Positions 8,169 to 16,339 of a DNA stretch of 64,000 nt are shown piece by piece; the first letter of the stretch is position 1, and every line of letters starts with the position of its first letter. Below the pieces are notes generated by a model. That model had not been told where the DNA came from and did not search any database. It was given only the letters and a program-made list of their open reading frames with translations. This DNA is from Clostridia bacterium (lineage in GTDB: Bacteria > Bacillota > Clostridia > Oscillospirales > CAG-272). The DNA lies in contig JAGAEA010000012.1 of NCBI GenBank assembly GCA_017613355.1, forward strand, positions 1 through 64,000, in the 5' to 3' direction. Made by a program: the position numbers and the translations under genes.

Positions 8169-8867
8169 ATGAAACGGCGAATTTTACGGTACTTTCCGAT
8201 ATTTGTTCTGCTTTTGTCCGTCGTTTTCGGATCATTTCATGCCCTGACGATTCCATCCGCCGCATTCGGCTTTCGGTCGGTTCCCACCGAAACAAGCCGA
8301 ATTGCCCTGACCTTCGACGACGGTCCGCACCCGAAACTCACGCCACGTATTCTGGATATTTTAGACCGCTATCACGTTCGCGCGACCTTTTTCATGATCG
8401 GTGTGAACGTTGAAAACTATCCCAACGCGGCGCGAGAAGTGGCGGCAAGAGGACACGAGATCGGAAACCATACGTTTTCCCATCATCGGTTGCGCGGAAT
8501 TGGCGAGGAACGTGCCAAAAAGGAGATGAGAGCCTGCGCCGACGCGATCGAACGGGTTTGCGGGCAACGTCCGCGGTTGTTCCGACCGCCCGAAGGCTCC
8601 TTGGATTCCGGCTTGGTTGAGATCGTTTGCCGCAACGGTTATGAAACGATCCTTTGGAGTCTTGACACGCGCGATTGGGACGTGAAGGACGAGAACGCGA
8701 TCGTCCGGCGGGTGTTGTCGGCGGTCAAACCGGGGGATATTATCCTGATGCACGATTTTATCGGCTATCATAGCAAAACGCCCGAAGCTTTGGAAATTCT
8801 CATTCCGAAACTTCAGGCGCTCGGTTATGAATTTGTTACGGTCGGGGAATTACTCGGGATCGGTTGA
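8169..8867 (+). CDS. NodB-family polysaccharide (peptidoglycan) deacetylase
   Basis: A 232-residue exported or membrane-anchored deacetylase. A hydrophobic signal or anchor lies at about residues 8-33. It keeps all canonical NodB blocks: TFDDG (48-52), NHTFSHH (His101 and His105), RPPEG (139-143), DTRDW and LMHD (His195). It is therefore likely an N-acetylglucosamine or peptidoglycan deacetylase, complementary to the PdaA-like neighbour. There is no clear Shine-Dalgarno site before ATG 8169, and a TTG at 8136 overlapping the upstream stop codon is an alternative. Translation may be coupled to the first gene. A copy of the dispersed motif lies in codons 6-10. Its 3' end overlaps the convergent YesL-like gene by 18 bases. 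Confidence 0.87.
   Translation: MKRRILRYFPIFVLLLSVVFGSFHALTIPSAAFGFRSVPTETSRIALTFDDGPHPKLTPRILDILDRYHVRATFFMIGVNVENYPNAAREVAARGHEIGNHTFSHHRLRGIGEERAKKEMRACADAIERVCGQRPRLFRPPEGSLDSGLVEIVCRNGYETILWSLDTRDWDVKDENAIVRRVLSAVKPGDIILMHDFIGYHSKTPEALEILIPKLQALGYEFVTVGELLGIG
8186..8198 (+). repeat. GCGGTACTTTTCGC motif, copy 2 (degenerate)
   Basis: ACGGTACTTTCCG inside the start of the second deacetylase gene, read as L-R-Y-F-P just before its hydrophobic anchor. Confidence 0.5.
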
Positions 8868-9860
8868 AGAAGGCTCGTCGGGCGCTTCGATCGGTTCCGG
8901 GTTTTCCGTTTCCTCGTTCGCATCGCCGGCTTTGCGGTACGGCGCAATCATATAGCGGTCGATCACGGGATATGCGGCATAAACTTGGATGAAGCCGGCA
9001 ACGGCGAGATAATGAAGCAGGGGAAGGATCAATCCGACGCCGAGCAGACCTCCCGTGGGAGCGATCAGAAGAACGAAACCGATGTTGATCGCCGTGAGAA
9101 GGATCAAGCCGAGAGCTCCCATAAGGTTGCGTTTGATGCCGAGGGTGGTGAAGATCAGAGCGTTTTTCAGAATTTTGCGGATGGAAAGATGGAAGGTGAT
9201 CTGCAAGAGATAGAGATAGAACCGCATGAAGAAATAGAGGATCGCGAGCGCACAGGAAGCGAAGAACATAACGTCCATGAAGAACGATCCCGTGCGGAAA
9301 TAGAAATAGAGAATGTCGAAACCGAGCAGGAATAAAATAATGAAATCGATCAACCCGAGGAAAAAGCCCTGTTTCCAATTTCGCTTGATCGCGTAGAAAT
9401 AATCGGGACCGAGGAAGACGGCGTCACCGCGCACCAAGCCTCGCAAAATGTAGGTCGAGCCGATGTTCTGCCAACCGAAGGTCAGCGCCAAAAACGCGAT
9501 GCAAATGCCGATGCCGACGTAGGTTCCCGTCGTGTTGTAGCTCGGAACGAGCCATTGCGCGCCGAAAAGGTCAAGCAAGAAGTCGCTTTTCGGAGTCGAT
9601 TCGATCATGCTTGCGCCGAAAAGCGGGGCAAACAGCGCGCTTTGCTGCGTTGGGGTTGTGTGGACGTTCGTATAGATCATCACCGCCGCGAGGAGCGGGA
9701 GCGAGAGGGGGAGCATCATCAAATTGAGTGAAAGCAGGCGCCAGAATTTTCTCGCGAGCAACTTGAAGAAATAGCGCAGAGTCGGGGTGGTATCCTCCCG
9801 TTTTGCGTCGGGACGATCCCGACTTCCGTTGAAAAAATTGTATAACAAATGCCTTTTCAA
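8850..9860 (-). CDS. YesL-like (DUF624) membrane protein
   Basis: A 336-residue protein with about six hydrophobic segments (near residues 45-65, 110-135, 165-185, 190-215, 245-275 and 280-305) and an acidic, proline-rich tail. It resembles the YesL/DUF624 family, which often sits by carbohydrate transport genes and has no defined activity. The best-supported start is a TTG at 9860, preceded by AAAGGA; no in-frame ATG lies nearby. A near-consensus promoter is upstream. It runs convergent to, and overlaps by 18 bases, the second deacetylase gene. Family placement is moderately sure and the function unknown. Confidence 0.75.
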   Translation of the reverse strand: MKRHLLYNFFNGSRDRPDAKREDTTPTLRYFFKLLARKFWRLLSLNLMMLPLSLPLLAAVMIYTNVHTTPTQQSALFAPLFGASMIESTPKSDFLLDLFGAQWLVPSYNTTGTYVGIGICIAFLALTFGWQNIGSTYILRGLVRGDAVFLGPDYFYAIKRNWKQGFFLGLIDFIILFLLGFDILYFYFRTGSFFMDVMFFASCALAILYFFMRFYLYLLQITFHLSIRKILKNALIFTTLGIKRNLMGALGLILLTAINIGFVLLIAPTGGLLGVGLILPLLHYLAVAGFIQVYAAYPVIDRYMIAPYRKAGDANEETENPEPIEAPDEPSSTDPE

Positions 9861-9907
9861 AATTCCATATCCTTTACTTTGTCATGTGCGGGTTTCCGCC
9901 GCTATTT

Positions 9908-9936
9908 ATTTTACCATATTCTTTTCCGATTGTCAA
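9908..9936 (-). promoter_or_regulatory. Promoter of the YesL-like gene
   Basis: Minus-strand TTGACA (9931-9936) and TAAAAT (9908-9913) with a 17-base spacer. Confidence 0.75.
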
Positions 9937-10001
9937 CCGTCGCGAAAAATTTACAGCGCGTACAAATTTGAGCGGAATGGGACAATCCGTTCCGAAACCT
10001 A

Positions 10002-10030
10002 TTGACAAGGCGGATTTTTTCTTGTATAAT
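10002..10030 (+). promoter_or_regulatory. Consensus promoter of the proBAC operon
   Basis: TTGACA (10002-10007) and TATAAT (10025-10030) with a 17-base spacer. It lies 43 bases before proB and implies strong, basal transcription. Confidence 0.92.
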
Positions 10031-10073
10031 ATAAGAATAAGTTTATTGATTTGGAAAATAAGGAAAAAATCGT

Positions 10074-10850
10074 ATGAGAATCGTCATTAAAATCGGAACG
10101 TCAACGCTCACGCATGAAACGGGACAGCTTAACCTGCGCCGCGTCGAACTCCTTTGCCGCGTGTTGGGGGACTTGAAGAACGCGGGGCATGAAGTGCTCC
10201 TTGTCACCTCGGGCGCGATCGGAATGGGTGTGGGGAAACTCGCTCTCAAAGAACGTCCCAGCGATATTCCCACCAAGCAGGCGGCTGCTGCCGTGGGGCA
10301 AAGCGAGCTGATGTATATTTACGATCGTCTGTTTTCGGAATACCACCATACTGTGGCGCAGATCCTGCTCACGGGCGATGATTTCGGACACGAGGACAGG
10401 CTCACGAATTTTCACAACACCATTCTGCGCCTGTTGGAGCTTGGGGCGATCCCCGTGATCAACGAGAACGACACGATCGCGACCGACGAGATCAAAGTGG
10501 GCGACAACGACACGCTTTCCGCAATGGTTGCCGTGAGCGTCAACGCGGACCTGCTGATCCTGCTTTCCGACATCGACGGTCTTTACACCGCCGATCCGCA
10601 CAGATGCGCGGACGCGAAGTTGATCCCCGAAGTGCGGCAGATCACCGACGAGGTTCGTTCCCTCGGCGGGGGAAAAGGATCCGCGCTCGGAACGGGCGGC
10701 ATGAAAACCAAACTGCACGCCGCAGAGATCTGCATGGAAAACGGAGTTGACATGGTTATTATGAACGGCGCCGACCCCGAAATGATCTACGAATTGACGG
10801 ACGGAAAAACGGTCGGAACCCGGTTTTACGCAAAGGAGAAACGAAAATGA
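10074..10850 (+). CDS. proB: Glutamate 5-kinase
   Basis: A 258-residue amino-acid kinase that phosphorylates glutamate in the first step of proline synthesis. It contains the AAK nucleotide-binding start (VIKIGTSTLT), the glutamate and feedback loop region INENDT and SDIDGLYTADP, and GTGGMKTKL. The usual C-terminal PUA domain of about 100 residues is absent, so it is the short form. AAGGA precedes ATG 10074. Its stop overlaps proA in ATGA, implying translational coupling. Confidence 0.95.
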   Translation: MRIVIKIGTSTLTHETGQLNLRRVELLCRVLGDLKNAGHEVLLVTSGAIGMGVGKLALKERPSDIPTKQAAAAVGQSELMYIYDRLFSEYHHTVAQILLTGDDFGHEDRLTNFHNTILRLLELGAIPVINENDTIATDEIKVGDNDTLSAMVAVSVNADLLILLSDIDGLYTADPHRCADAKLIPEVRQITDEVRSLGGGKGSALGTGGMKTKLHAAEICMENGVDMVIMNGADPEMIYELTDGKTVGTRFYAKEKRK

Positions 10851-12103
10851 CAACGAGAGAGGTTTTGGAAGGAGCAAAAGCGGTCAAAGGACAGTTGGCG
10901 CTTCTTTCAACGGAGGAAAAGAATAACGCCCTGCTTGTAATGGCGGACGCTTTGGAAGCAGAAACGGATAAAATTCTCGCGGCAAACGCCGAGGACCTTT
11001 CTGCGGTTCGGGACACCATGAACACAGTCATGCAGGATCGCCTGCGCCTCTCGGCGGATCGCGTCCGCGGCATGGCGGCGGGAATCAGGGAAGTGGCGGC
11101 TCTACCCGATCCCGTTGGAACAATCATCAACCGTTTCACTCGCCCGAACGGGTTGAAAATGGAAAAAGTACGGATCCCGATGGGCGTTGTTGCGATCATT
11201 TACGAGAGCCGTCCCAACGTGACTTCCGACGCGGCTGCGCTTGCGCTGAAAAGCGGAAACGTTTGCGTTCTGCGCTGCGGGAAGGAAGCGTACAGCTCTT
11301 CCTGCGCGATCATGAAAGCGATGCGGAGCGGGCTTGCCTCGCTCGGTCTGCCCGAAACCTTTTTGAACATCGTTCCCGACACGTCCCGCGCGAGCGCGAC
11401 CGAACTGATGACGGCGACCGATTGCGTGGATCTTCTGATCCCGCGCGGCGGAGCCGGATTGATTCGCGCCTGCGTGGATCAGGCAAAAGTGCCGTGTATT
11501 CAAACGGGAACGGGGATCTGCCACGTTTTTGTGGATGGATCGGCGGATCAGGAGAAGGCGCTTAACATTATCGAAAACGCGAAAACAAGCCGTCCCTCGG
11601 TCTGCAACGCCGAGGAAGTTTGCTTGGTCGATCGTTCGATCGCCAAGGAGTTCTTGCCGAAACTGCGCAAACGACTGACCGACGACCGCACCTCGGGCGG
11701 GAAAACGCCCGTGGAACTTCGCTGTGACCCGGAAGCATACGCCATCATCGGCGGGAAACCCGCAGGCGACACCGACTTTGACACCGAATTTCTCGACTAT
11801 GTGCTCGCCGTTGGGGTCGTTGACGGCGTGGACGATGCGATCCGGCATATCGAACGTCATTCCACGCACCACAGCGACGCGATCGTGACCGAGAACGCGG
11901 AAGCGGCAGCCCTCTTTACCGCCGCTGTGGACAGTGCGGCGGTCTATGTGAACGCGTCTACTCGCTTTACCGACGGCGGGGAATTCGGACTCGGATGCGA
12001 AATCGGTATTTCCACGCAAAAAATGCATGCCCGCGGTCCAATGGGGTTGGAAGAACTGACAACTTATAAATACATCATCCGCGGAAACGGACAAATACGC
12101 TGA
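10847..12103 (+). CDS. proA: Gamma-glutamyl phosphate reductase
   Basis: A 418-residue NADPH-dependent enzyme of the aldehyde dehydrogenase superfamily, the second step of proline synthesis from glutamate. The catalytic cysteine lies in RPSVCNAEE, and TRFTDGGEFGLG and ISTQKMHARGPMGLEELT are standard C-terminal family blocks. The length is normal. It overlaps proB by four bases (ATGA) and is followed 24 bases later by proC. Confidence 0.97.
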   Translation: MTTREVLEGAKAVKGQLALLSTEEKNNALLVMADALEAETDKILAANAEDLSAVRDTMNTVMQDRLRLSADRVRGMAAGIREVAALPDPVGTIINRFTRPNGLKMEKVRIPMGVVAIIYESRPNVTSDAAALALKSGNVCVLRCGKEAYSSSCAIMKAMRSGLASLGLPETFLNIVPDTSRASATELMTATDCVDLLIPRGGAGLIRACVDQAKVPCIQTGTGICHVFVDGSADQEKALNIIENAKTSRPSVCNAEEVCLVDRSIAKEFLPKLRKRLTDDRTSGGKTPVELRCDPEAYAIIGGKPAGDTDFDTEFLDYVLAVGVVDGVDDAIRHIERHSTHHSDAIVTENAEAAALFTAAVDSAAVYVNASTRFTDGGEFGLGCEIGISTQKMHARGPMGLEELTTYKYIIRGNGQIR

Positions 12104-12127
12104 AAGAAGAAAGACAGAGGAAAAAAG

Positions 12128-12931
12128 ATGAGTAAATTCAAATTCGGGTTTATCGGATGCGGGAACATGGGCGGCGCACTTGCGACAGCCGCCGCAAAAG
12201 CCCTCTCCGCCGGCTCACTCGCGGTTTGCGATACGGATGCGGAAAAGGTCAAGCGGATCGCAAAAGATACGGGCGCGGTCGTTTCCTCGGCAAAGGAGAT
12301 CGCCGGGAACAGCGACTATGTTTTTCTTGCCGTGAAGCCGCAAGGGCTTGCCGCGCTTTTTGAAGAGATCACTCCGATTTTCCGCGCAAGGAAGGATCGG
12401 TTTGTGATAGTCAGCATGGCGGCAGGCACCGCTGTTGCGCGTATTCGCGAGCTTGCGGGGTGCGATCTCCCCATCATCCGCATCATGCCGAATACGCCGG
12501 TTCTTGTTGGCGAAGGAATGATCGTCTATACCGCAGAAAACGCGACCGACGAAGAGATCAACGGTTTTCTTTCGGGGCTTGCCTCGGCTGGAAGGTTCGA
12601 TCGCATTCCCGAACGGTTGATCGACGCCGCGGGTGCGCTTTCGGGTTGCGGACCCGCGTTCGTCTATCTGTTTGCCGAAGCTCTGGCGGATGGCGGCGTG
12701 GAGTGCGGCTTGCCGCGTGAACAGGCGTTGCTTTACGCGGCGCAAACGCTCGAAGGAGCCGCGAAAATGCTTTTGGAGACCCATGCACATCCCGCCGCGC
12801 TCAAAGACGCGGTGTGCAGTCCCGGCGGAACGACCATTGCCGGTGTGCACGCATTGGAGAACAGCGCGTTTCGGGGAGCCGTCATGGGCGCTGTCAAAGC
12901 GGCGTTTGACAAGACTGCGAAACTCAAATGA
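12128..12931 (+). CDS. proC: Pyrroline-5-carboxylate reductase
   Basis: A 267-residue final enzyme of proline synthesis, reducing pyrroline-5-carboxylate. The Rossmann motif GFIGCGNMGGAL is at the start, IRIMPNTPVLVGEG marks the family core, and SPGGTTIAGVHALE is the C-terminal signature. GAGGAAAAAAG precedes ATG 12128. The last four bases overlap the next gene as ATGA, so that dehydrogenase is part of this operon. Confidence 0.97.
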   Translation: MSKFKFGFIGCGNMGGALATAAAKALSAGSLAVCDTDAEKVKRIAKDTGAVVSSAKEIAGNSDYVFLAVKPQGLAALFEEITPIFRARKDRFVIVSMAAGTAVARIRELAGCDLPIIRIMPNTPVLVGEGMIVYTAENATDEEINGFLSGLASAGRFDRIPERLIDAAGALSGCGPAFVYLFAEALADGGVECGLPREQALLYAAQTLEGAAKMLLETHAHPAALKDAVCSPGGTTIAGVHALENSAFRGAVMGAVKAAFDKTAKLK

Positions 12932-13884
12932 AACGAATTACGGTGTTGGATGCCGGCGCACTCGGCGACGATCTCGATCTCTCCCGTTTCGGTGCGTTCG
13001 GGAAATTGACCGTTTATCGTGAGACCACCGCACAGAACGCGGCGGAGCACCTTGCCGGCGCGCAGATCGCGATTTTGAACAAGGTTCGGCTTACATCGGA
13101 AATCCTCGCGCGGGCAACCGATTTGGAATTGATCTGCGAAACGGCAACGGGTTTTGACAACATTGATCTTGCCTACTGCCGCGCCCATGGGATCGCGGTG
13201 TGCAACGTGGTCGGGTATTCCACCCAATGCGTGGCGCAACTGACCGTGAGCATGGTTTTGTCGTTGATGACAAAGTTGGAAACGTTCGGAGCCTATGTGC
13301 GGAGCGGAGCATACTCCCGATCGGGTATTGCCAATCGCCTGACTCCCGTTTTCCATGAAATTGCGGGAAAAACATGGGGGATCATCGGTTACGGGAATAT
13401 CGGTCGGCAGGTTGCGAAGGTCGCTGACGCGCTCGGTTGCCGCGTGCTTGTGCATAAACGGACGTCGATTTCGGAGCGGGAATGCGTGAGTTTGGAAGAG
13501 ATTTGCCGGAAATCGGATATTCTTTCGGTTCACACGCCGCTGAACGAAGAAACCGCCAATCTTCTTGACGCGGCACATATCGCCATGATGAAACCCACGG
13601 CGATCGTTGTCAACGTCGCGCGCGGTGCCGTGACCGACGAAGCGGCGCTTGCCGCCGCAATCAAAGAGGGAAGGCTCGGCGGGCTCGGGGTGGACGTTTA
13701 TTCAAAAGAACCGTTCCCGACCGATCACCCGTTTTACGCGATCAAATCCGATCCGAACGTGATCCTGACCCCGCACATGGCGTGGGGCGCTTACGAAACG
13801 AGAATGAGACTGCTCGAAGAGTTGGAGGAAAATATTCGGTCTTTCCTGGCAAAAGGCGTGCGAAATCGCGTGGATTTGCAATAA
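12928..13884 (+). CDS. D-2-hydroxyacid dehydrogenase family protein
   Basis: A 318-residue NAD-dependent dehydrogenase. The nucleotide fold contains GIIGYGNIGRQ. The catalytic set is visible as the Arg in NVARGAVTDE, the acidic residue in GVDVYSKEPF and the His in TPHMAWGAYE. It is close to glycerate dehydrogenase/hydroxypyruvate reductase-type members, but the substrate cannot be fixed from sequence. It is translationally coupled to proC (ATGA), an unusual fourth gene for a proline operon. It may reduce a 2-oxoacid linked to amino-acid metabolism, which is inference from context only. A motif copy lies immediately after its stop codon. Confidence 0.88.
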   Translation: MKRITVLDAGALGDDLDLSRFGAFGKLTVYRETTAQNAAEHLAGAQIAILNKVRLTSEILARATDLELICETATGFDNIDLAYCRAHGIAVCNVVGYSTQCVAQLTVSMVLSLMTKLETFGAYVRSGAYSRSGIANRLTPVFHEIAGKTWGIIGYGNIGRQVAKVADALGCRVLVHKRTSISERECVSLEEICRKSDILSVHTPLNEETANLLDAAHIAMMKPTAIVVNVARGAVTDEAALAAAIKEGRLGGLGVDVYSKEPFPTDHPFYAIKSDPNVILTPHMAWGAYETRMRLLEELEENIRSFLAKGVRNRVDLQ

Positions 13885-13887
13885 AAC

Positions 13888-13900
13888 ACGGTACTTTTCG
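13888..13900 (+). repeat. GCGGTACTTTTCGC motif, copy 3
   Basis: ACGGTACTTTTCG followed by CAA, filling the 27-base gap between two convergent stop codons. Confidence 0.75.
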
Positions 13901-13911
13901 CAATAAGTTTC

Positions 13912-14838
13912 TCAAAAAAGCGTCGGCGAGACGAACAAAACTTCGCGCAAGCGGGCGTAGATCGGGAAGAACGCCGAAACGGGAAGCGGGTTCGTTCCTT
14001 TCCCGCATTCGAGCGTGACGGCGGGAATGTTGCAGGTTTCGATGCACCAATCGGTCAATCCGCCATAGGAAGCAAGCCCTTTCGCTTCGTTCATCGTGTA
14101 GCCGCAAAGGCTTGCCAACTTGCGGACGGGTGCTTCGCTTCCGGAAACCGTTTTTCCGCGGCTCTTCCAATAGATTTCTTCGCCTTGCGTATGAAGCGTT
14201 AAAATCGGCTTGATCGGGACATGAAAGCGGATGTAGTTGCAGAGCGCCCGAACCTCGGGTTCGGACTCGGGTTCCTGACCGGAAAACCGGGTCGGAGCGC
14301 CGCAGGGAATTTTCTCCCGTTCTTCCAGTCGTTTGTATTCCGCGAAGCCTGCGTTATAGTTGTGGTTGAGGTCAACGCCCCGCGCGTTTGCCTGCCAGCG
14401 ACTGAAATCGTCGCTTCCGCCGTTCATGCCGATCACGCGGTTGTAGAGCGGGTTTGCGGGCGTTGTCCCGTGGATCGCGTAGTCCACGCCGTCGGGATTG
14501 AGCATGGGAACAACGTGAATGGAATAGGTTTGCAAAAGGTGGGAAAGATTGAGGCGGTAAACGGTTCGATCCGCTTGGCAGAGCTCACAAAACTCGTTGA
14601 CGAAGCGCAGCAGCAAATTGGCGGTGATCCATTCCATTCCGTGGTGCGCACCGACGTAGAGCGCTTTTTTCTTTCCGTGCCCGATGATCAGAACGGGTAT
14701 TTCTTTCCCGAGAATGCTTTTGCCGAGGGTTGTGACCGTGAGAAACGGATACCGACCGTTCAACTCCCGAACGGTTTTCAGCATGGCTGCGCTATCCATG
14801 GTGATCTCCATGGGGAGAATCTGGGAGGCTTTTTTCAT
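13912..14838 (-). CDS. M14 family zinc carboxypeptidase (gamma-D-glutamyl-diaminopimelate peptidase-like)
   Basis: A 308-residue M14 metallopeptidase. The zinc motif HxxE is in AHHGMEW (His66, Glu69). LTLHTQGEEIYW carries the probable third ligand, and TLECGKG near the C-terminus carries the likely catalytic Glu. No signal peptide is seen, so it is probably cytoplasmic. Similarity is to endopeptidase I/MpaA-like enzymes that cleave D-Glu-mDAP bonds in recycled or spore peptidoglycan. The start at 14838 follows GGGAG; an open frame upstream of it has no related sequence. It is divergent from a membrane-protein gene. Confidence 0.88.
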   Translation of the reverse strand: MKKASQILPMEITMDSAAMLKTVRELNGRYPFLTVTTLGKSILGKEIPVLIIGHGKKKALYVGAHHGMEWITANLLLRFVNEFCELCQADRTVYRLNLSHLLQTYSIHVVPMLNPDGVDYAIHGTTPANPLYNRVIGMNGGSDDFSRWQANARGVDLNHNYNAGFAEYKRLEEREKIPCGAPTRFSGQEPESEPEVRALCNYIRFHVPIKPILTLHTQGEEIYWKSRGKTVSGSEAPVRKLASLCGYTMNEAKGLASYGGLTDWCIETCNIPAVTLECGKGTNPLPVSAFFPIYARLREVLFVSPTLF

Positions 14839-14913
14839 TGGTGAACTCCCGAAAAAAAGAATTACAGTCTGTTTTATGTTATGCAATTTCGGAAAAAGAG
14901 GTGACAGAACGTG

Positions 14914-15630
14914 ATGAAAAAAAGACTTACCGTGATCGGAAGCGTGATTTTGTCGGCGCTTTCCGTTTTGACGTTCGCGGTCTGCACGCCGATTTCGGTT
15001 TGGGCAACGGGGGACGTCCTCGTTTCCGAAACCATTTTCCCAACGCTTTGGGATTTGTTTCAAGCGTTGATTTTCTTCTTGATCTATTGGAACGCAATCG
15101 CGTTTACCGTTTTGCTTGCTTTGCGCTTCGGACTGAAGGGAACGCTTCCGTTTCTCGGGTGCTATTCGGGAGCGGCGTTGATCCGCTATCTCGGAAGCTT
15201 GGCGGTGGGAAGCCTGATGACGGTAGGTGCAACGGAACGGGAGGTCTTTTTGGAAAATCTCGGATACAGCGGCATGGATATTCTGCTTGATCTGTTGCAA
15301 TTTGCCATAATCGTCCTGATTGTTTATCTGATGCTTTTACGCGAAAGTACCGCGAAAATGCAAAAAAATCTATTGCCTGTTCAATCCTTTTTCCGCCGCT
15401 TGAACCTCTTGCACGGAACGGTTCTTGCCGCCGTGAGCATTCCTTCCGTATTTCGCCTGATCGGGCGAATTCGTTACGACGTCTTTTTCGGTGCGCCGCA
15501 AGGCTTTGCGGACTTGTTCTGGATGGCGCTCTACTATCTCGCCGACATTTGTTCTGTCGCCGTCGGGTATCTTGCCGTCGTATTTCTGCTTTCCAAACTA
15601 TCCCAATTCAAAAAAGGAGAACAACTGTGA
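14914..15630 (+). CDS. Polytopic membrane protein of unknown function
   Basis: A 238-residue protein with about six hydrophobic segments (near residues 8-35, 45-75, 80-100, 125-148, 165-185 and 205-230) and short, partly basic loops. I recognise no family. ATG 14914 lies 9 bases after AGAGGTGA; a GTG at 14911 is also possible. The loop after the fourth segment reads RESTAKMQ, where STAK comes from a copy of the dispersed motif. The stop overlaps the GTG of a HAD phosphatase gene (GTGA), so the two are translationally coupled and may act in one process. Confidence 0.8.
   Translation: MKKRLTVIGSVILSALSVLTFAVCTPISVWATGDVLVSETIFPTLWDLFQALIFFLIYWNAIAFTVLLALRFGLKGTLPFLGCYSGAALIRYLGSLAVGSLMTVGATEREVFLENLGYSGMDILLDLLQFAIIVLIVYLMLLRESTAKMQKNLLPVQSFFRRLNLLHGTVLAAVSIPSVFRLIGRIRYDVFFGAPQGFADLFWMALYYLADICSVAVGYLAVVFLLSKLSQFKKGEQL
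15342..15353 (-). repeat. GCGGTACTTTTCGC motif, copy 4
   Basis: GCGGTACTTTCG on the minus strand, inside the membrane-protein gene, where the coding strand reads S-T-A-K in a cytosolic or extracytosolic loop. Confidence 0.6.
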
Positions 15631-16304
15631 AACAATATCCATATCGGGCGATTCTATTTGATCTGGATGACACGCTGACCGCTACATCCGCCGCCTTCCA
15701 AAAGGCGTACCGCGATTTTTCGGAGCAGTATCCCGATATATATCTTGCCGGAAACGAAGAGGAAATTGCCGCTGTTCGCCACATCGTTTATCATATTCCG
15801 CGCCACGAAAAGGAGCAAAAGGACGTGCTGTATCCGCCGTTTTGCAAAAAATGGGGGATTTGGAACGCGCCGCCGACCGAAAGGGAATTTGAAGCGCAAT
15901 GGAGAACCCGCCAATGCGAAAATTTGGAGCTGTTTCCGTGGTCGGTCGATGTTCTTGCCGATCTCAAACAAAAAGGGTTGCGAATGTCGCTCGTTACCAA
16001 CGGGTGGTCATACTTTCAGCGCATGAAATTGGAAAAAGTCAACATTTCCGACTATTTTGAGGAAATTTTGATTGCGGAAGAGGTCGGGATCGACAAACCC
16101 GATCCCGCGATCTTTCGCTTGGCGGCGGATCGGATGGGGCTTTCGGTATCGGATTGCCTGTTTGTGGGGAATGACCCGACAAAAGATGTTGCCGGTGCGC
16201 TCGCGGCGGGAATGGATTGCCTTTGGATCGCAAAAGAGGAAAACACGGTCGGAGCAACCTATACGGCTCCCGATATTCGTTATCTGAAAAAGCTTTTCTC
16301 ATAA
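15627..16304 (+). CDS. HAD-superfamily hydrolase, YjjG-like
   Basis: A 225-residue phosphatase of the haloacid dehalogenase superfamily, nearest to the YjjG/YfnB group that dephosphorylates noncanonical nucleoside monophosphates. Motif I is FDLDDT (nucleophile Asp12, Asp14), motif II is the Thr in SLVTNG, and motif IV lies in FVGNDPTKDV. It starts at GTG 15627, overlapping the previous stop; AAGGAGA lies 7 bases before it. A strong bidirectional terminator follows. The natural substrate is not deducible. Confidence 0.88.
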   Translation: MKQYPYRAILFDLDDTLTATSAAFQKAYRDFSEQYPDIYLAGNEEEIAAVRHIVYHIPRHEKEQKDVLYPPFCKKWGIWNAPPTEREFEAQWRTRQCENLELFPWSVDVLADLKQKGLRMSLVTNGWSYFQRMKLEKVNISDYFEEILIAEEVGIDKPDPAIFRLAADRMGLSVSDCLFVGNDPTKDVAGALAAGMDCLWIAKEENTVGATYTAPDIRYLKKLFS

Positions 16305-16311
16305 AGGAAAT

Positions 16312-16339
16312 AAAAAAGCCCTTATACGGGGCTTTTTTT
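16312..16339. terminator. Bidirectional terminator between the HAD and trmH-like genes
   Basis: AAAAAAGCCC and GGGCTTTTTTT form a hairpin with A and T runs on either side, so it can end transcripts from both directions. It overlaps the trmH-like stop codon. Confidence 0.85.
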
